This document shows positions 1 through 8,142 of a DNA stretch of 64,000 nucleotides, piece by piece. The notes beneath the pieces were generated by a model, which worked only from the letters and a program-made list of their open reading frames with translations, searched no databases and had not been told where the DNA came from. Position 1 is the stretch's first letter. The number at the start of each line of letters is the position of its first letter. The translations under genes and the position numbers were made by a program. The DNA lies in contig NZ_JAGIOP010000002.1 in NCBI RefSeq assembly GCF_017876775.1, forward strand, positions 1,240,001 to 1,304,000, read 5' to 3'. Source of the stretch: Mycolicibacterium lutetiense (GTDB lineage Bacteria > Actinomycetota > Actinomycetes > Mycobacteriales > Mycobacteriaceae).

Positions 1-289
1 CGGCCACCGGCAGGGCGTCCATATCCGCGCGCAACAGGACCCGGGGACCGTCGCCGTTACCCAAGACCGCGACCACACCGGTTCCACCGACACCTTCATG
101 GACGGTCAGACCGGACTCCCGCAGACGCGCGGCGACCACACCGGCAGTGCGCTTTTCCTGATGCGAAAGTTCGGGATTCTCGTGCAGGTCCCGGTAGAGC
201 GGCTCCTGCCATGTGCGGACCTCGGGCAGGCGCATCAGCACCGCGTCGGCGCGACGGCGAATATCGTCCCCGGTACTGATCGTCGCCAC
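1..289 (-). CDS. M20-family amidohydrolase/peptidase, N-terminal part
   Basis: The window holds only the first ~96 residues; the gene continues beyond position 1. I chose the GTG at 289, which reads MATISTGDDIRRRADAV. The stretch LYRDLHENPELSHQEKRT followed by RADMDALPV is the classic start of the M20 hippurate/indole-acetyl amidohydrolase group (AmiA/AmiB type); in the family the Asp of RADMDALP lies next to the dinuclear metal site. These enzymes hydrolyse N-acyl amino acids in the cytosol. The true substrate cannot be told from this fragment. It lies 20 bp downstream of the DUF2469 gene and probably shares its transcript. Not a broken gene, only cut by the window edge. Confidence 0.85.
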   Translation of the reverse strand, partial: MATISTGDDIRRRADAVLMRLPEVRTWQEPLYRDLHENPELSHQEKRTAGVVAARLRESGLTVHEGVGGTGVVAVLGNGDGPRVLLRADMDALPVA

Positions 290-309
290 CGCTCGCCCCC
301 TACCCGCTG

Positions 310-615
310 TTACTCCGGCAACCGCAATTCAGGCTTTTCGACCTCTTCGATGTTCACGTCCTTGAACGTGATGACGCGCACCTGCTTGACGAACCGGGCC
401 GGACGGTACATGTCCCACACCCAGGCATCGGCGAGCCTCAACTCGAAATAGACCTCGCCCTCGGAGTTACGCGGTATCAGCTCGACACTGTTGGCCAGGT
501 AGAACCGACGCTCGGTCTCGACGACGTAGCTGAACTGCCCGACGATGTCCTTGTATTCGCGGTAAAGCGAGAGCTCCATCTCGGTTTCATACTTCTCGAG
601 ATCCTCGGCGCTCAT
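310..615 (-). CDS. DUF2469 conserved actinobacterial protein (Rv2901c-like)
   Basis: A 101-residue acidic protein beginning [20 protein letters not shown] and ending PELRLPE. Sequence and position directly after rnhB match the Rv2901c family (DUF2469), which is conserved across actinobacteria and has no established function. Its ATG overlaps the rnhB stop in an ATGA (612-615), so the two are probably translationally coupled. No membrane segment, signal peptide or cysteine motif is visible. Function unknown; the fixed linkage to rnhB and lepB suggests a housekeeping role, but that is inference. Confidence 0.9.
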   Translation of the reverse strand: MSAEDLEKYETEMELSLYREYKDIVGQFSYVVETERRFYLANSVELIPRNSEGEVYFELRLADAWVWDMYRPARFVKQVRVITFKDVNIEEVEKPELRLPE

Positions 616-1382
616 CTGGTGTGCTGTCCTTCTCGTAGTGCTGATGCCTTGTCGATCATCTTTGCGTACGCCACTTCAGCATGCCGCATTGGTGCCACCT
701 CCCGCCGCACGTCTGTCATCTCTGCGGCCCGCCGCACGTTCACATACGAGTAGCGGTGCTCCGCACACGGACCCAACTCCGTCAACGCCGCGGAGTGCGC
801 TGCCGTGCTGTACCCCTTGTGCTCGGCGAACCCGTAGCCAGGATGCTGTTGTTCCATCTCGACCATCAACCGATCCCGGCTGACCTTGGCCAGCACGCTG
901 GCCGCTGCGATACAGGCGGCCGCGGCGTCTCCCCCGATCACCGGCAAGGAAGGCACCGCCAAGCCCGGAACCCGGAAGCCGTCGGACAAGACGTATCCGG
1001 GACGCAGCGACAGCCCCGCCACCGCACGCCGCATGCCCTCGATATTGGCCACGTGCACACCGAGGCGGTCCACCTCCTCGGACGGAATGAACACCACGTG
1101 GTAAGCCAGCGCATAACGGCGAATCAGGGGAAACAGCCGCTCCCGCTCCCGCTCGACCAGCTTCTTGGAATCGTCGAGGGAGGCCAGGCTGTCCATCCGG
1201 TTGGGGCCCAGCACGCAGGCCGCCACCACCAGAGGTCCCGCACACGCGCCGCGCCCCACCTCGTCCACGCCGGCAACCGGGCCCAGACCGTTGCGATACA
1301 GCGCTGATTCCAGGGTGCGTAGTCCGGATGACCTCCGGATCACCGTGCGAGGCGGCCACGACGTCTTCACCGCTGGAGGCAC
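612..1382 (-). CDS. rnhB: Ribonuclease HII
   Basis: A 256-residue RNase HII, which cuts the RNA strand of RNA/DNA hybrids and starts removal of single ribonucleotides from DNA in the cytoplasm. The hallmark GVDEVGRG lies near residue 38 and provides the first acidic metal ligands; LDDSKKL and [10 protein letters not shown] follow, as in the family. Start: GTG at 1382 with an AGGAG seven bases upstream; a second in-frame GTG at 1370 is possible. The Shine-Dalgarno overlaps the lepB stop region, so the gene is likely read in one operon with lepB and, through the ATGA overlap, with the DUF2469 gene. Confidence 0.95.
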   Translation of the reverse strand: MPPAVKTSWPPRTVIRRSSGLRTLESALYRNGLGPVAGVDEVGRGACAGPLVVAACVLGPNRMDSLASLDDSKKLVERERERLFPLIRRYALAYHVVFIPSEEVDRLGVHVANIEGMRRAVAGLSLRPGYVLSDGFRVPGLAVPSLPVIGGDAAAACIAAASVLAKVSRDRLMVEMEQQHPGYGFAEHKGYSTAAHSAALTELGPCAEHRYSYVNVRRAAEMTDVRREVAPMRHAEVAYAKMIDKASALREGQHTR

Positions 1383-1392
1383 AGGGCAGCTC

Positions 1393-2256
1393 CTAGGAGT
1401 CGGTCTGCGGGTTCACGCCGTTGATACCGCCCCATCGGGACGGCGGCCAGGCGATGAACCGTGCCTTTCCGATCACATTCTCCACCGGAACCGTGCCGGC
1501 CACCGGATCACCGGTGCACAACAGGCCATTTTGCACGTCGGTGGGCAGATTGCTGCAGTGGTACCGCGAGTCGGCCGAATGGGTCCGGTTGTCGCCCATC
1601 ACCCACACCCGGTCCGGCGGGACGGTGACCGGACCGAACTCAGGGCCGAGACACGGATAGACGCCTGGGTCGGCCATCATGGTGGCCGGGTCCAGATACG
1701 GCTCGTTGAGCTGTTTACCGTCGACTGTCAGACCGGTGTCGGCACGGCATTGCACCGTTTGACCGCCCACTGCGATGACGCGCTTGACGAGGTCGTTCTC
1801 ATCCGGTGGGACAAAACCCACGAATGAAAGCGCATTCTGCACCCAGCGGATCGCGGTGTTGTCCGAACGGATCGACTTGTAGCCGACGTTCCACGACGGC
1901 GGGCCCTTGAACACCACGACATCGCCGGGTTCCGGTTGGGAGAACCGGAAGGTCACCTTGTCGACCATGATCCGGTCACCCACGCAACCGGGGCAACCGT
2001 GCAACGTCGGCTCCATCGATTCCGACGGAATCAGATACGGACGCGCAATGAACGTCAGCGTCACGTAATAGAGCACCAATGCGATGGTCGCCAAAACGGC
2101 GATTTCGCGGGCCGTGGAATGCTTGCGCTCGGGCTTCGCGTCCTGCGATTCGTCCTCGGACGCGTCGCGAGACTGCTCTGACTCAGAGTCGAGGCCCGAA
2201 CCGGAATCGAAGCTACCCTCCGAACGCGTGTCGGCAGGCTCGGCGGGTCCGGTCAC
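1393..2256 (-). CDS. lepB: Signal peptidase I
   Basis: Membrane-bound type I signal peptidase that removes signal peptides from exported proteins. With the start used here (287 residues) there is an acidic cytosolic N-terminus, one transmembrane segment at about 52-69, then [10 protein letters not shown] with the nucleophile Ser near 80, [11 protein letters not shown] with the general-base Lys near 158, and the [12 protein letters not shown] box. The frame stays open upstream into rplS, but that part would overlap rplS antisense-free coding on the same strand, so I take a GTG downstream of the rplS stop. GTG at 2256 gives [17 protein letters not shown] at 2265 is a close alternative and neither has a strong Shine-Dalgarno. 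Gene order rplS-lepB-rnhB is the standard mycobacterial one. Confidence 0.88.
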   Translation of the reverse strand: MTGPAEPADTRSEGSFDSGSGLDSESEQSRDASEDESQDAKPERKHSTAREIAVLATIALVLYYVTLTFIARPYLIPSESMEPTLHGCPGCVGDRIMVDKVTFRFSQPEPGDVVVFKGPPSWNVGYKSIRSDNTAIRWVQNALSFVGFVPPDENDLVKRVIAVGGQTVQCRADTGLTVDGKQLNEPYLDPATMMADPGVYPCLGPEFGPVTVPPDRVWVMGDNRTHSADSRYHCSNLPTDVQNGLLCTGDPVAGTVPVENVIGKARFIAWPPSRWGGINGVNPQTDS

Positions 2257-2323
2257 AGGCACCACAGTAGCGGGCGTCGTGACCGGTCCCGCGACGAGAG
2301 CTTCGTCAGGAGGAGCAGCGCGC

Positions 2324-2665
2324 TCAGCGCTTTTCCTTGATCTTCGCCTTCTTGCCACGAAGCTCGCGCAGGTAGTAGAGCTTGGCACGACGCACGTCGC
2401 CACGGGTCACGACATCGAGGTGATCGATGTTGGGCGAATGCACCGGGAAGGTGCGCTCGACGCCGACGCCGTAGCTCTCCTTCCGCACGGTGAAGGTCTC
2501 GCGGATGCCACCGCCCTGGCGACGAATGACGACGCCCTTGAAGACCTGGATGCGCTCCTTGGAGCCCTCGATCACCTTCACGTGCACGTTGACGGTGTCG
2601 CCGGGGCTGAAGGTCGGGATGTCGTCGCGCAGCGACGCCTGATCGACGAAGTCCAGCGTGTTCAT
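2324..2665 (-). CDS. rplS: 50S ribosomal protein L19
   Basis: The 113-residue L19 protein at the 30S-50S interface. It begins [17 protein letters not shown] and contains [34 protein letters not shown] and the basic end [15 protein letters not shown], all typical. The ATG at 2665 has AAGGAAG eight bases upstream; the reading frame is open further upstream but that part shows no family similarity. A leader of about 110-140 nt separates it from a promoter-like motif (2803-2816) that is shared with rpsP. First gene of the rplS-lepB-rnhB-DUF2469 group. Confidence 0.97.
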   Translation of the reverse strand: MNTLDFVDQASLRDDIPTFSPGDTVNVHVKVIEGSKERIQVFKGVVIRRQGGGIRETFTVRKESYGVGVERTFPVHSPNIDHLDVVTRGDVRRAKLYYLRELRGKKAKIKEKR

Positions 2666-2989
2666 CGGTGACACTTCCTTGTTGTTGGCTGCTCCGGGCA
2701 GTCGCGTAAAGATCGCGCAGCCGAAGCTATTTTTCGGGTATATCGGGTTGCATCTCGCAGCGGACGCGGACAAGCCGGCCCAGTCCTGCGCAGACAACTG
2801 CTCAATTGTGCCAGACGGGTCCCCATACCGTGAAATCCGGCGGGTCGGTCCACCCGTTTGCCCCGACTTCTGCACCATACTGCGAGCACTACTAACTACG
2901 CGGGCCACGAGGCGAACGGTTAGGCTTCACCGACCGATGCCCCGGCCCTGCAGAGCCCATCGGGTTTCGTTGACGGTTCAAGGAGGACC
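2666..2989. other. Divergent intergenic region rplS/lppW
   Basis: A 324-bp region between divergent genes. On the minus strand it holds the rplS leader and the rplS/rpsP-shared motif at 2803-2816. On the plus strand, TAGGCT at 2921-2926 could be a -10 element for lppW, and AAGGAGGA lies just before its ATG. I see no small gene or RNA gene here. Confidence 0.6.
2803..2816 (-). promoter_or_regulatory. Putative rplS promoter element, shared with rpsP
   Basis: On the minus strand this reads GTCTGGCACAATTG, 138 bp before the rplS ATG. Exactly the same 14 bases occur 128 bp before the rpsP ATG (6033-6046), and similarity continues for about 12 bases downstream (GTTGTCTGC versus GCTGTCTGC). Two ribosomal-protein genes sharing an exact upstream motif at similar distance suggests a common promoter or initiation site. 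The -10 assignment is inference. Confidence 0.45.
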
Positions 2990-3946
2990 ATGCGAGGGCG
3001 GCCGTCAAAACTGACGATGGCGAGCGCGGCCGGCATGACCGCCGTGGTCGCGATGGCGGCGGTAACGGTCGGCTGCGAAGCCCGGGTGTACGGAACTCCC
3101 CCGGTTGCACCTGGTGCACCGCAACTGACCGTGGTCGTCCCCCAGGGCAGCTTGGCTCCCCTGCCCGAGGCCTCGCCCGGAGAACCCGCCGCCAGCTTCA
3201 TGGGCCTCGGGGACCGCACGCAACAGGCGACCGAGGACGCTGCCGACGCCGGCGCCGAGATCACCGTGCTGGTCCTCGACCGCAACACCGGCCAGCTGGT
3301 CTCCAACGGAAACGGGACGACCATCGCCATCGCGTCGGTGGTCAAGTTGTTCATCGCCGACGATCTGCTGCTGCAGGAGGCCAGGGGCCAGACGGTCCTC
3401 AGCCCCGAGGACCGCGAGAACCTGGACGTGATGCTGCGGTCCTCCGACGACAGCGCCGCCGAGGTCTTCTGGTACCGCAGCGGCGGTAGCGCCATCGTCG
3501 ACCGGGTGACTGCCCGCTACGGCCTGGGCTCGACGCGGCCACCCAGCGACGGGCGCTGGTGGAACACCATCAGCACCGCGGCCGACCTGGTGCGCTACTA
3601 CGACATGATGATGAACGGCAGCGGCGGTCTGCCCGCTGAACAGGCCAACGTCATCCTGTCCAACCTGGCCCAGTCCACTCCGGACGCCATCGACGGCACG
3701 CAACCGGGCGGCACTTACCCTCAACGATTCGGCATCCCCGAAGGCCTCTACCGCGAGCCGGTCGCGATCAAGCAGGGCTGGATGTGCTGCATCGGCTCGG
3801 ATTGGATGCACCTGTCGACCGGCGTGATCGGCTCCGACCGACGTTTCATCATGGTGATCGGTTCGCTGCAGCCCACCAACGCTGCGACCGCACGGGACAC
3901 CATCACCGACGCCGTCAAGACGATGTTCCCCGGCGGCCGGATCTAG
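2990..3946 (+). CDS. lppW: Lipoprotein with beta-lactamase-like fold (LppW family)
   Basis: A 318-residue exported lipoprotein, orthologous by context and sequence to Rv2905 LppW. A signal peptide ends in the lipobox VTVGC (Cys29). The rest resembles a serine beta-lactamase/penicillin-recognition fold: SVVK at 116-119 is an SxxK motif and SDD at 152-154 sits where the SDN motif is found in class A enzymes. A clear KTG triad is not obvious (KQGW occurs later), so enzymatic activity is doubtful. ATG at 2990 has AAGGAGGA just upstream. It is the only plus-strand gene in this block and its TAG stop overlaps the trmD stop in a shared CTAG. Confidence 0.88.
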   Translation: MRGRPSKLTMASAAGMTAVVAMAAVTVGCEARVYGTPPVAPGAPQLTVVVPQGSLAPLPEASPGEPAASFMGLGDRTQQATEDAADAGAEITVLVLDRNTGQLVSNGNGTTIAIASVVKLFIADDLLLQEARGQTVLSPEDRENLDVMLRSSDDSAAEVFWYRSGGSAIVDRVTARYGLGSTRPPSDGRWWNTISTAADLVRYYDMMMNGSGGLPAEQANVILSNLAQSTPDAIDGTQPGGTYPQRFGIPEGLYREPVAIKQGWMCCIGSDWMHLSTGVIGSDRRFIMVIGSLQPTNAATARDTITDAVKTMFPGGRI

Positions 3947-4626
3947 GACTCGTCGAGCAGGTCGGGCCTGCGCTCGCGGGTGCGCTGCACCGACTGTTCG
4001 TGGCGCCACGCCGCGAGCTTGGCGTGATCCCCGGACAGCAGCACGTCGGGTACATCCAGCCCACGCCAACTCTGCGGCCGGGTGTAGCTGGGCCCCTCCA
4101 GCAGGCCGTCGGAATGCGAATCTTGTTGGTGCGATGCGGGATTACCCAATACATCGGGCATCAACCGGACCACGGCCTCGATCATGACCAACGCGGCCGA
4201 CTCGCCGCCGTTGAGGACGTAGTCGCCGATGGAAACCTCTTCGACCCGCATCCGGCGGGCCGCATCGTCGGCCACCCGCTGGTCGATCCCCTCGTACCGG
4301 CCGCACGCGAACACCAGGTGCGACTCCGCACTCCAGCGCTCGGCCACCGCCTGGGTGAACGGGCGCCCCGCCGGCGTCGGCACGACCAGAAGTGTTTCCT
4401 CAGAACATATTTCGTCGAGCGCCTCACCCCACACCGGCGCTTTCATGACCATCCCCGGACCACCGCCGTACGGTGAGTCGTCCACCGACCGGTGCACATC
4501 ATGGGTCCAGTTCCGCAGGTCATGTACGGCAACAGAGAGTATTCCGGCGTCAATCGCCTTGCCCGGCAACGCCTGCCGGATCGGATCGAGATAGGCCGGG
4601 AAGATCGTGACGACATCAATGTGCAC
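3943..4626 (-). CDS. trmD: tRNA (guanine37-N1)-methyltransferase
   Basis: A 227-residue SPOUT methyltransferase that makes m1G37 in tRNAs reading CNN codons and so prevents +1 frameshifting. It begins MHIDVVTIFPAYLDP, and carries SPYGGGPGMVMK near 51-62, the knot loops CGRYEGIDQRV near 108 and SIGDYVLNGGE near 132, and SYTRPQSWRGLDVPDVLLSG near the end. Length is usual for actinobacteria (M. tuberculosis 230). It lies 13 bp after rimM and completes the conserved rpsP-khpA-rimM-trmD operon. Its stop codon shares CTAG with the convergent lppW stop, leaving no room for a terminator between them. Confidence 0.96.
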   Translation of the reverse strand: MHIDVVTIFPAYLDPIRQALPGKAIDAGILSVAVHDLRNWTHDVHRSVDDSPYGGGPGMVMKAPVWGEALDEICSEETLLVVPTPAGRPFTQAVAERWSAESHLVFACGRYEGIDQRVADDAARRMRVEEVSIGDYVLNGGESAALVMIEAVVRLMPDVLGNPASHQQDSHSDGLLEGPSYTRPQSWRGLDVPDVLLSGDHAKLAAWRHEQSVQRTRERRPDLLDES

Positions 4627-4639
4627 GGTTGCGCACCTT

Positions 4640-5167
4640 CTAGACCAGGTCCAGGTTCAGCAGACCGTCCGGCGGATCGATGACGACGGTTCCAGTCTCC
4701 CGGGACACCGACGTGACGATGGCGCCGACGAACGGGACAAGTATTTCGCGGTCATCGGCATCGGCCTTGATCGCCAACAGTTCTCCGGCCGCGGTGTGCA
4801 GTACCTCGCGGACGGCACCCACCGCGGTGCCGTCGACAGTGACTACCCGCAGGCCTTCGAGCTCGTGGTCGTAGAACTCGTCGGGATCGTCGATCGCGGG
4901 CAGGTCGGCGGTGTCGACGATGAACACCGTGCCACGCAGTGCGTCGGCCGCATTGCGGTCGGCGACACCGGCCAGGCGGATCAGCAGTCGACCAGCGTGA
5001 TCACGCACGGATTCGATCGAGAACATGCGCTCGGCACCCCCTCTGGCGCGGCCCCGAAGGGCCACGCCAGGGGTGAATCGGGCATCGGGGTCGTCGGTCC
5101 TGACCTCGACCACAACCTCACCGGAAATGCCGTGAGCTTTGACAACCCGCCCGACAACCAGGTCCAT
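4640..5167 (-). CDS. rimM: Ribosome maturation factor RimM
   Basis: A 175-residue 30S maturation factor. The N-terminal RimM barrel begins [21 protein letters not shown], and the C-terminal PRC barrel includes the [14 protein letters not shown] stretch and ends [12 protein letters not shown] and [13 protein letters not shown], all characteristic. The ATG at 5167 is chosen because homologues start with this motif; the frame extends 18 residues upstream without similarity. It sits 10 bp after khpA and 13 bp before trmD in the rpsP operon, which couples ribosomal protein synthesis to 16S processing. Confidence 0.95.
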   Translation of the reverse strand: MDLVVGRVVKAHGISGEVVVEVRTDDPDARFTPGVALRGRARGGAERMFSIESVRDHAGRLLIRLAGVADRNAADALRGTVFIVDTADLPAIDDPDEFYDHELEGLRVVTVDGTAVGAVREVLHTAAGELLAIKADADDREILVPFVGAIVTSVSRETGTVVIDPPDGLLNLDLV

Positions 5168-5177
5168 TGATCCGACG

Positions 5178-5420
5178 CTACTGGTCGGTGTCCACCACGT
5201 CGACGCGGATCCCGCGCCCACCGATGCCGGCGACCAAGGTGCGCAGCGCGGTGGCGGTGCGACCGCTGCGGCCGATGACCTTGCCCAGGTCGTCGGGGTG
5301 CACGTGCACCTCGACGGTCCGGCCGCGGCGGCTGGTGACCATGTCGACGCGGACGTCGTCGGGATTGTCCACGATGCCGCGGACCAGGTGCTCGACGGCG
5401 TCGACCACGACAGAACTCAC
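5178..5420 (-). CDS. khpA: KH-domain RNA-binding protein KhpA
   Basis: An 80-residue single KH domain. The GxxG RNA-binding loop is GRSG at residues 50-53 within [20 protein letters not shown]. This matches Rv2908c and the KhpA family, which binds RNA and, in Gram-positive bacteria, works with KhpB in cell elongation and division control. It lies 8 bp after rpsP and 10 bp before rimM, the usual order. The role in this organism is inferred from the family. Confidence 0.92.
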   Translation of the reverse strand: MSSVVVDAVEHLVRGIVDNPDDVRVDMVTSRRGRTVEVHVHPDDLGKVIGRSGRTATALRTLVAGIGGRGIRVDVVDTDQ

Positions 5421-5428
5421 TGGGATAC

Positions 5429-5905
5429 TCAGCTCTCGCTTGCGGCGTCGCCGGCAGCGGCCTCAGCCGCGGGCGCCTCAGCCTCGGTGGCCGCCTCGGC
5501 GGCTTCGTCCTTCTTGGGAGCCTTCTTCTTCTTGGGCGTGACGGCCGCAGCACCGGTGCCGCTCTCGGCCTCGGCCAGCGCCGCGTTGAACAGCTCCAGC
5601 TTGGACGGCTTGGGCTCCTTGACCTTCAGCGTGCCCTCGGCACCCGGCAGGCCCTTGAACTTCTGCCAGTCACCGGTGATCTTCAGCAGGGCCAGCACCG
5701 GCTCGGTGGGCTGGGCGCCGACACCCAGCCAGTACTGCGCGCGCTCCGAATCGATCTCGATCAGGCTCGGCTCTTCCTTGGGGTGGTAGCGACCGATGAC
5801 CTCGATGGCGCGGCCTTCGCGGCGGGTGCGCGCGTCGGCGACAGAGATGCGGTACTGGGGGTTGCGGATCTTGCCAAGCCGGGTGAGCTTGATCTTGACA
5901 GCCAT
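5429..5905 (-). CDS. rpsP: 30S ribosomal protein S16
   Basis: A 158-residue S16. It begins [20 protein letters not shown] and includes [19 protein letters not shown] and [15 protein letters not shown], the conserved core of about 85 residues. It has a long Ala/Glu/Lys-rich tail (about 115-158) typical of mycobacterial S16. The ATG at 5905 is used; eleven upstream residues in the same frame have no homology. First gene of the rpsP-khpA-rimM-trmD operon, preceded by a leader of roughly 110-130 nt and the motif at 6033-6046. Confidence 0.97.
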   Translation of the reverse strand: MAVKIKLTRLGKIRNPQYRISVADARTRREGRAIEVIGRYHPKEEPSLIEIDSERAQYWLGVGAQPTEPVLALLKITGDWQKFKGLPGAEGTLKVKEPKPSKLELFNAALAEAESGTGAAAVTPKKKKAPKKDEAAEAATEAEAPAAEAAAGDAASES

Positions 5906-6032
5906 GTTTAAGCACTTCTCCTCGATGTCACGCTGCAATTCAGCGATGCGGGCGGAATTGCCCGATCCGGTTTTGCCTTACGTGTGTGACCGCCGCGCAG
6001 CGCATTGAACGAGTCGCCCGGCAGACAGCGTC

Positions 6033-6046
6033 CAATTGTGCCAGAC
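6033..6046 (-). promoter_or_regulatory. Putative rpsP promoter element, identical to the rplS one
   Basis: GTCTGGCACAATTG on the minus strand, 128 bp before the rpsP start, identical over 14 bases to 2803-2816 before rplS. The match extends weakly downstream. I infer a shared ribosomal-protein promoter or growth-rate control element; no transcription start is proven. Confidence 0.45.
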
Positions 6047-6083
6047 CAGGCAGTACGGACCAAAATCGCGGGACGGAGGCGGC

Positions 6084-6503
6084 TCAGACGATCTTGTCGA
6101 AGCACTTGGTCTCGACGCGGCGGCTCATCCGCCAGCCCTCGGCGGTCCGGATGAACTCGTCCTCGTACCACAGGCCACAGAACAACACCTGCTGCTCCAG
6201 CCCGGGCAGCACCATGGGATTGAAGCAGATCGTGCGCGACGACGCCTTGTCCCCCTCGATGCGGACGTCGAAGTTGCCGAGCATGTGGGCGTAGGCCGGA
6301 AAGTTCGGCAGCACTTCGGCCAGCCACGCCTTGACCTCCGGGTACTGGCCGTCGATACCGCCCATCGCCCGGTAGTCGATGTAGGCGTCGGCGGTGAACA
6401 CCGCATCGAGGTCATCGAATAGTCGACGGTCTATCGCCGTGGAGTAGTCGATCAACAATTGCTGGATCTCCAGACGGTCCGAAATCTCGGCCAGGCTCAA
6501 CAT
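6084..6503 (-). CDS. SnoaL-like (NTF2-fold) protein, Rv2910c-like
   Basis: About 139 residues from ATG 6503 (MLSLAEISDRLEIQQLL); a GTG at 6518 would add five residues. The protein carries the SnoaL/NTF2-like pattern LEIQQLLIDYSTAID, FTADAYIDYRAMGG, HMLGNF and EGWRMSRRVETKCF. This fold includes polyketide cyclases, hydratases and many uncharacterised proteins; the Asp/His/Tyr residues that act in active members are present in part. No partner gene suggests a pathway. In M. tuberculosis the homologue also sits between rpsP and dacB. Its 5' end abuts the IS605-type remnant, and the 10-bp repeat at 6512-6521 lies at the alternative start. Confidence 0.85.
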   Translation of the reverse strand: MLSLAEISDRLEIQQLLIDYSTAIDRRLFDDLDAVFTADAYIDYRAMGGIDGQYPEVKAWLAEVLPNFPAYAHMLGNFDVRIEGDKASSRTICFNPMVLPGLEQQVLFCGLWYEDEFIRTAEGWRMSRRVETKCFDKIV

Positions 6504-6544
6504 GTCTCGATTCAACACGATGGGCAGGTTGTCGGGGGTGGGGG

Positions 6545-6820
6545 TTACGTTGCACTCGCACGCGAGTATCGCGTTCGGTTATCGCCGAGGCCACCGCAAG
6601 TGAAGGGGCGTGGTTGATCGAGATGGAGATCGTGCCTGATCACGTGCCTGTGTCGGTGAAGGCCATCAAGGGCCGCTTATCTCGTGTTGCGCGTGAGGAG
6701 TTCTCCTGGTTGAAGTCGCAGTTGCCGTCGTTGTGGACGAACTCGTACTTCGCCGCCACGGTGGGCGGTACTCCGTTGTCGGTCGTCAAACGCTATGTCG
6801 AGTCGCAGAAGGACCGCTGA
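6545..6820 (+). pseudogene. tnpA: Truncated IS200/IS605 Y1 transposase remnant
   Basis: The only start codon in frame is TTG 6614 (68 residues), but similarity to Y1 transposases continues upstream in the same frame: RCTR, then SVIAEATASEGAWLIEMEIVPDHV. The family has PDHVHLLVxVDP here, with the HUH metal-binding histidines; this copy reads PDHVPVSVKAIKG, so about a dozen residues including the second His are deleted. The C-terminal half is well kept: LPSLWTNSYFAATVGG and VVKRYVESQ, which contains the usual catalytic Tyr. Without HUH and the N-terminal strand the protein cannot be an active transposase. It ends 3 bp before tnpB. Confidence 0.8.
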
Positions 6821-6823
6821 GTC

Positions 6824-8074
6824 ATGATGACGGGGCGGCGGTTTCGAGTCGAATTCACCGAGGACCAAGCCGAGTATGCCGAGCAGGTTGGGGCGGCTTG
6901 CCGGGCGGTGTGGAATACCGGCCTGGAGCAGCGCCGCGAGTATCGCCGGCATGGCAGGTGGATGAACTACGGCGCCCAGGCCCACGAACTTGCCGAAGCG
7001 AAATCCGAGCATCCGTGGCTCAAAGACGTTCCGGGGCACTGCCTGCAGCAGACGTTGATGGACCTGGACAAGGCGTGCCGCGCATATGGGACGTTTCGGG
7101 TGCGGTGGCGCGCGGGCCGCAGATGGTCGCCGTCGTTCCGGTTCCCCGAGGGCAACAAGATGGTGGCAGAGAAGCTCAATCGTCAGCACGCGCGGATCAA
7201 GTTGCCCAAGCTGGGCTGGGTGAAGTTCCGGGCTTCGCGCAGTCTGGACGCTGAAACCATCCGCTCGGTCACCCTTACCCGCAACAGCAGACACTGGTTC
7301 ATCTCCGTGTTGGTCGACGACGGCTGGCAGGCCCCCGAGACCCACCGTGCGCCGGGCACGGCCGTCGGGGTAGACCGTGGCGTGGCCACGGCGATCGCGA
7401 CCAGTACCGGCGAGCTTATCGACCGCCCGTTCACGACCGCCGGTGAGCGGCGGCGGGTGGTGACGTTGCAACGCAGGTTGTCGCGGTGCGCTAAGCGGTC
7501 GGCTAACCGGGACAAGATCCGGGCCGAACTGGCGGCGGTCCGGGCCCGGGAGCGGCACCGGCGTCTGGATTTTTGTGCTCAAACCGCCCACCAACTCACG
7601 ACGGCGAACGCGGTGGTGGTGGTCGAAAACTTGAATACCAAGAATATGACCCGCTCGGCGAAAGGAACGCTGCAAGACCACGGACGCAATGTGGCTGCGA
7701 AATCCGCGCTCAACCGTGCCATCCTCGCCAAAGGATGGCATCAGTTCTCGTTGGCACTGTCCTCGTCGGCCCGTTACACCGGGACCACGGTGGTGCCGGT
7801 GCCGGCGGCATACACGTCGCAACGCTGCTCGAAATGTGGGCACGTGGACCCGAAATCCCGTGAGAGCCAAGCGGTATTCCGGTGCACCTCGTGCACACAC
7901 CATGAGCACGCGGACGTCAACGCCGCCAAGAACATTCTGGCCGCAGGGCTTGCGGTCACTGCCTGTGAAGACCAACTCCGGCCTGCGGGCAAGGCGCGGT
8001 CACCGAAGCAGGAACCAGCAGGAAACCGCGAGGAATTACTGCTCCACACCCCCAACGCCGCTACCGCAGCATGA
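6824..8074 (+). CDS. tnpB: TnpB, RNA-guided nuclease of IS605 type
   Basis: A 416-residue TnpB, the ancestor family of Cas12. In the family TnpB uses an omega-RNA from the element's right end to cut DNA next to a short motif (TAM). All catalytic positions are visible: RuvC-I Asp184 in VGVDRGV, RuvC-II Glu268 in VVVVENLNTKNM, zinc ribbon Cys335/338/354/357 (CSKC...CTSC) and RuvC-III Asp364 in HADVNAAKN. The frame is open throughout and length is normal, so the gene looks functional although its tnpA partner is dead. The C-terminal tail after the RuvC-III site (AAGLAVTACEDQLRP onward) is the part whose DNA usually also encodes the omega-RNA scaffold. Confidence 0.92.
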   Translation: MMTGRRFRVEFTEDQAEYAEQVGAACRAVWNTGLEQRREYRRHGRWMNYGAQAHELAEAKSEHPWLKDVPGHCLQQTLMDLDKACRAYGTFRVRWRAGRRWSPSFRFPEGNKMVAEKLNRQHARIKLPKLGWVKFRASRSLDAETIRSVTLTRNSRHWFISVLVDDGWQAPETHRAPGTAVGVDRGVATAIATSTGELIDRPFTTAGERRRVVTLQRRLSRCAKRSANRDKIRAELAAVRARERHRRLDFCAQTAHQLTTANAVVVVENLNTKNMTRSAKGTLQDHGRNVAAKSALNRAILAKGWHQFSLALSSSARYTGTTVVPVPAAYTSQRCSKCGHVDPKSRESQAVFRCTSCTHHEHADVNAAKNILAAGLAVTACEDQLRPAGKARSPKQEPAGNREELLLHTPNAATAA

Positions 8075-8138
8075 ACGGGTTGGAATCCCCCGGCGTCAGC
8101 CGCGGGGAGGATCGTCAATCAACACGATTAGGCTGGCC
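7970..8138 (+). ncRNA. Predicted omega-RNA (TnpB guide RNA)
   Basis: By analogy with IS605 elements such as ISDra2, the RNA scaffold should overlap the tnpB 3' end and finish at the element's right end. Here GGAATC (8082-8087) leads into a stem-loop (8087-8107, eight base pairs with one bulged C, loop GTCA), followed by AGGATCGTCAA to 8118, the same arrangement as the ISDra2 scaffold end. The guide would then be the flanking sequence from 8119 onward. The 5' boundary is a guess. No expression evidence is available. Confidence 0.45.
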
Positions 8139-8142
8139 CGCC

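Larger units (their letters stand above)
6545..8118 (+). mobile_element. Decayed IS200/IS605-family element (dead tnpA, intact tnpB)
   Basis: The element holds a truncated Y1 transposase remnant (tnpA, 6545-6820), an apparently intact tnpB (6824-8074), and a right end made of a GC-rich stem-loop (8087-8107) ending GTCAA at 8118. This layout is that of IS605 group elements, which move as single-stranded DNA, leave no target duplication, and whose TnpB is an RNA-guided nuclease. The left end is not identifiable, consistent with loss of the 5' part. It lies between the SnoaL-like gene and dacB, a neighbourhood that has no IS in the M. tuberculosis gene order. Confidence 0.8.

Noticed and set aside
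6677..7975. 432-residue frame antisense to tnpB
   Set aside because: Shadow of tnpB; no domain and no start signal.
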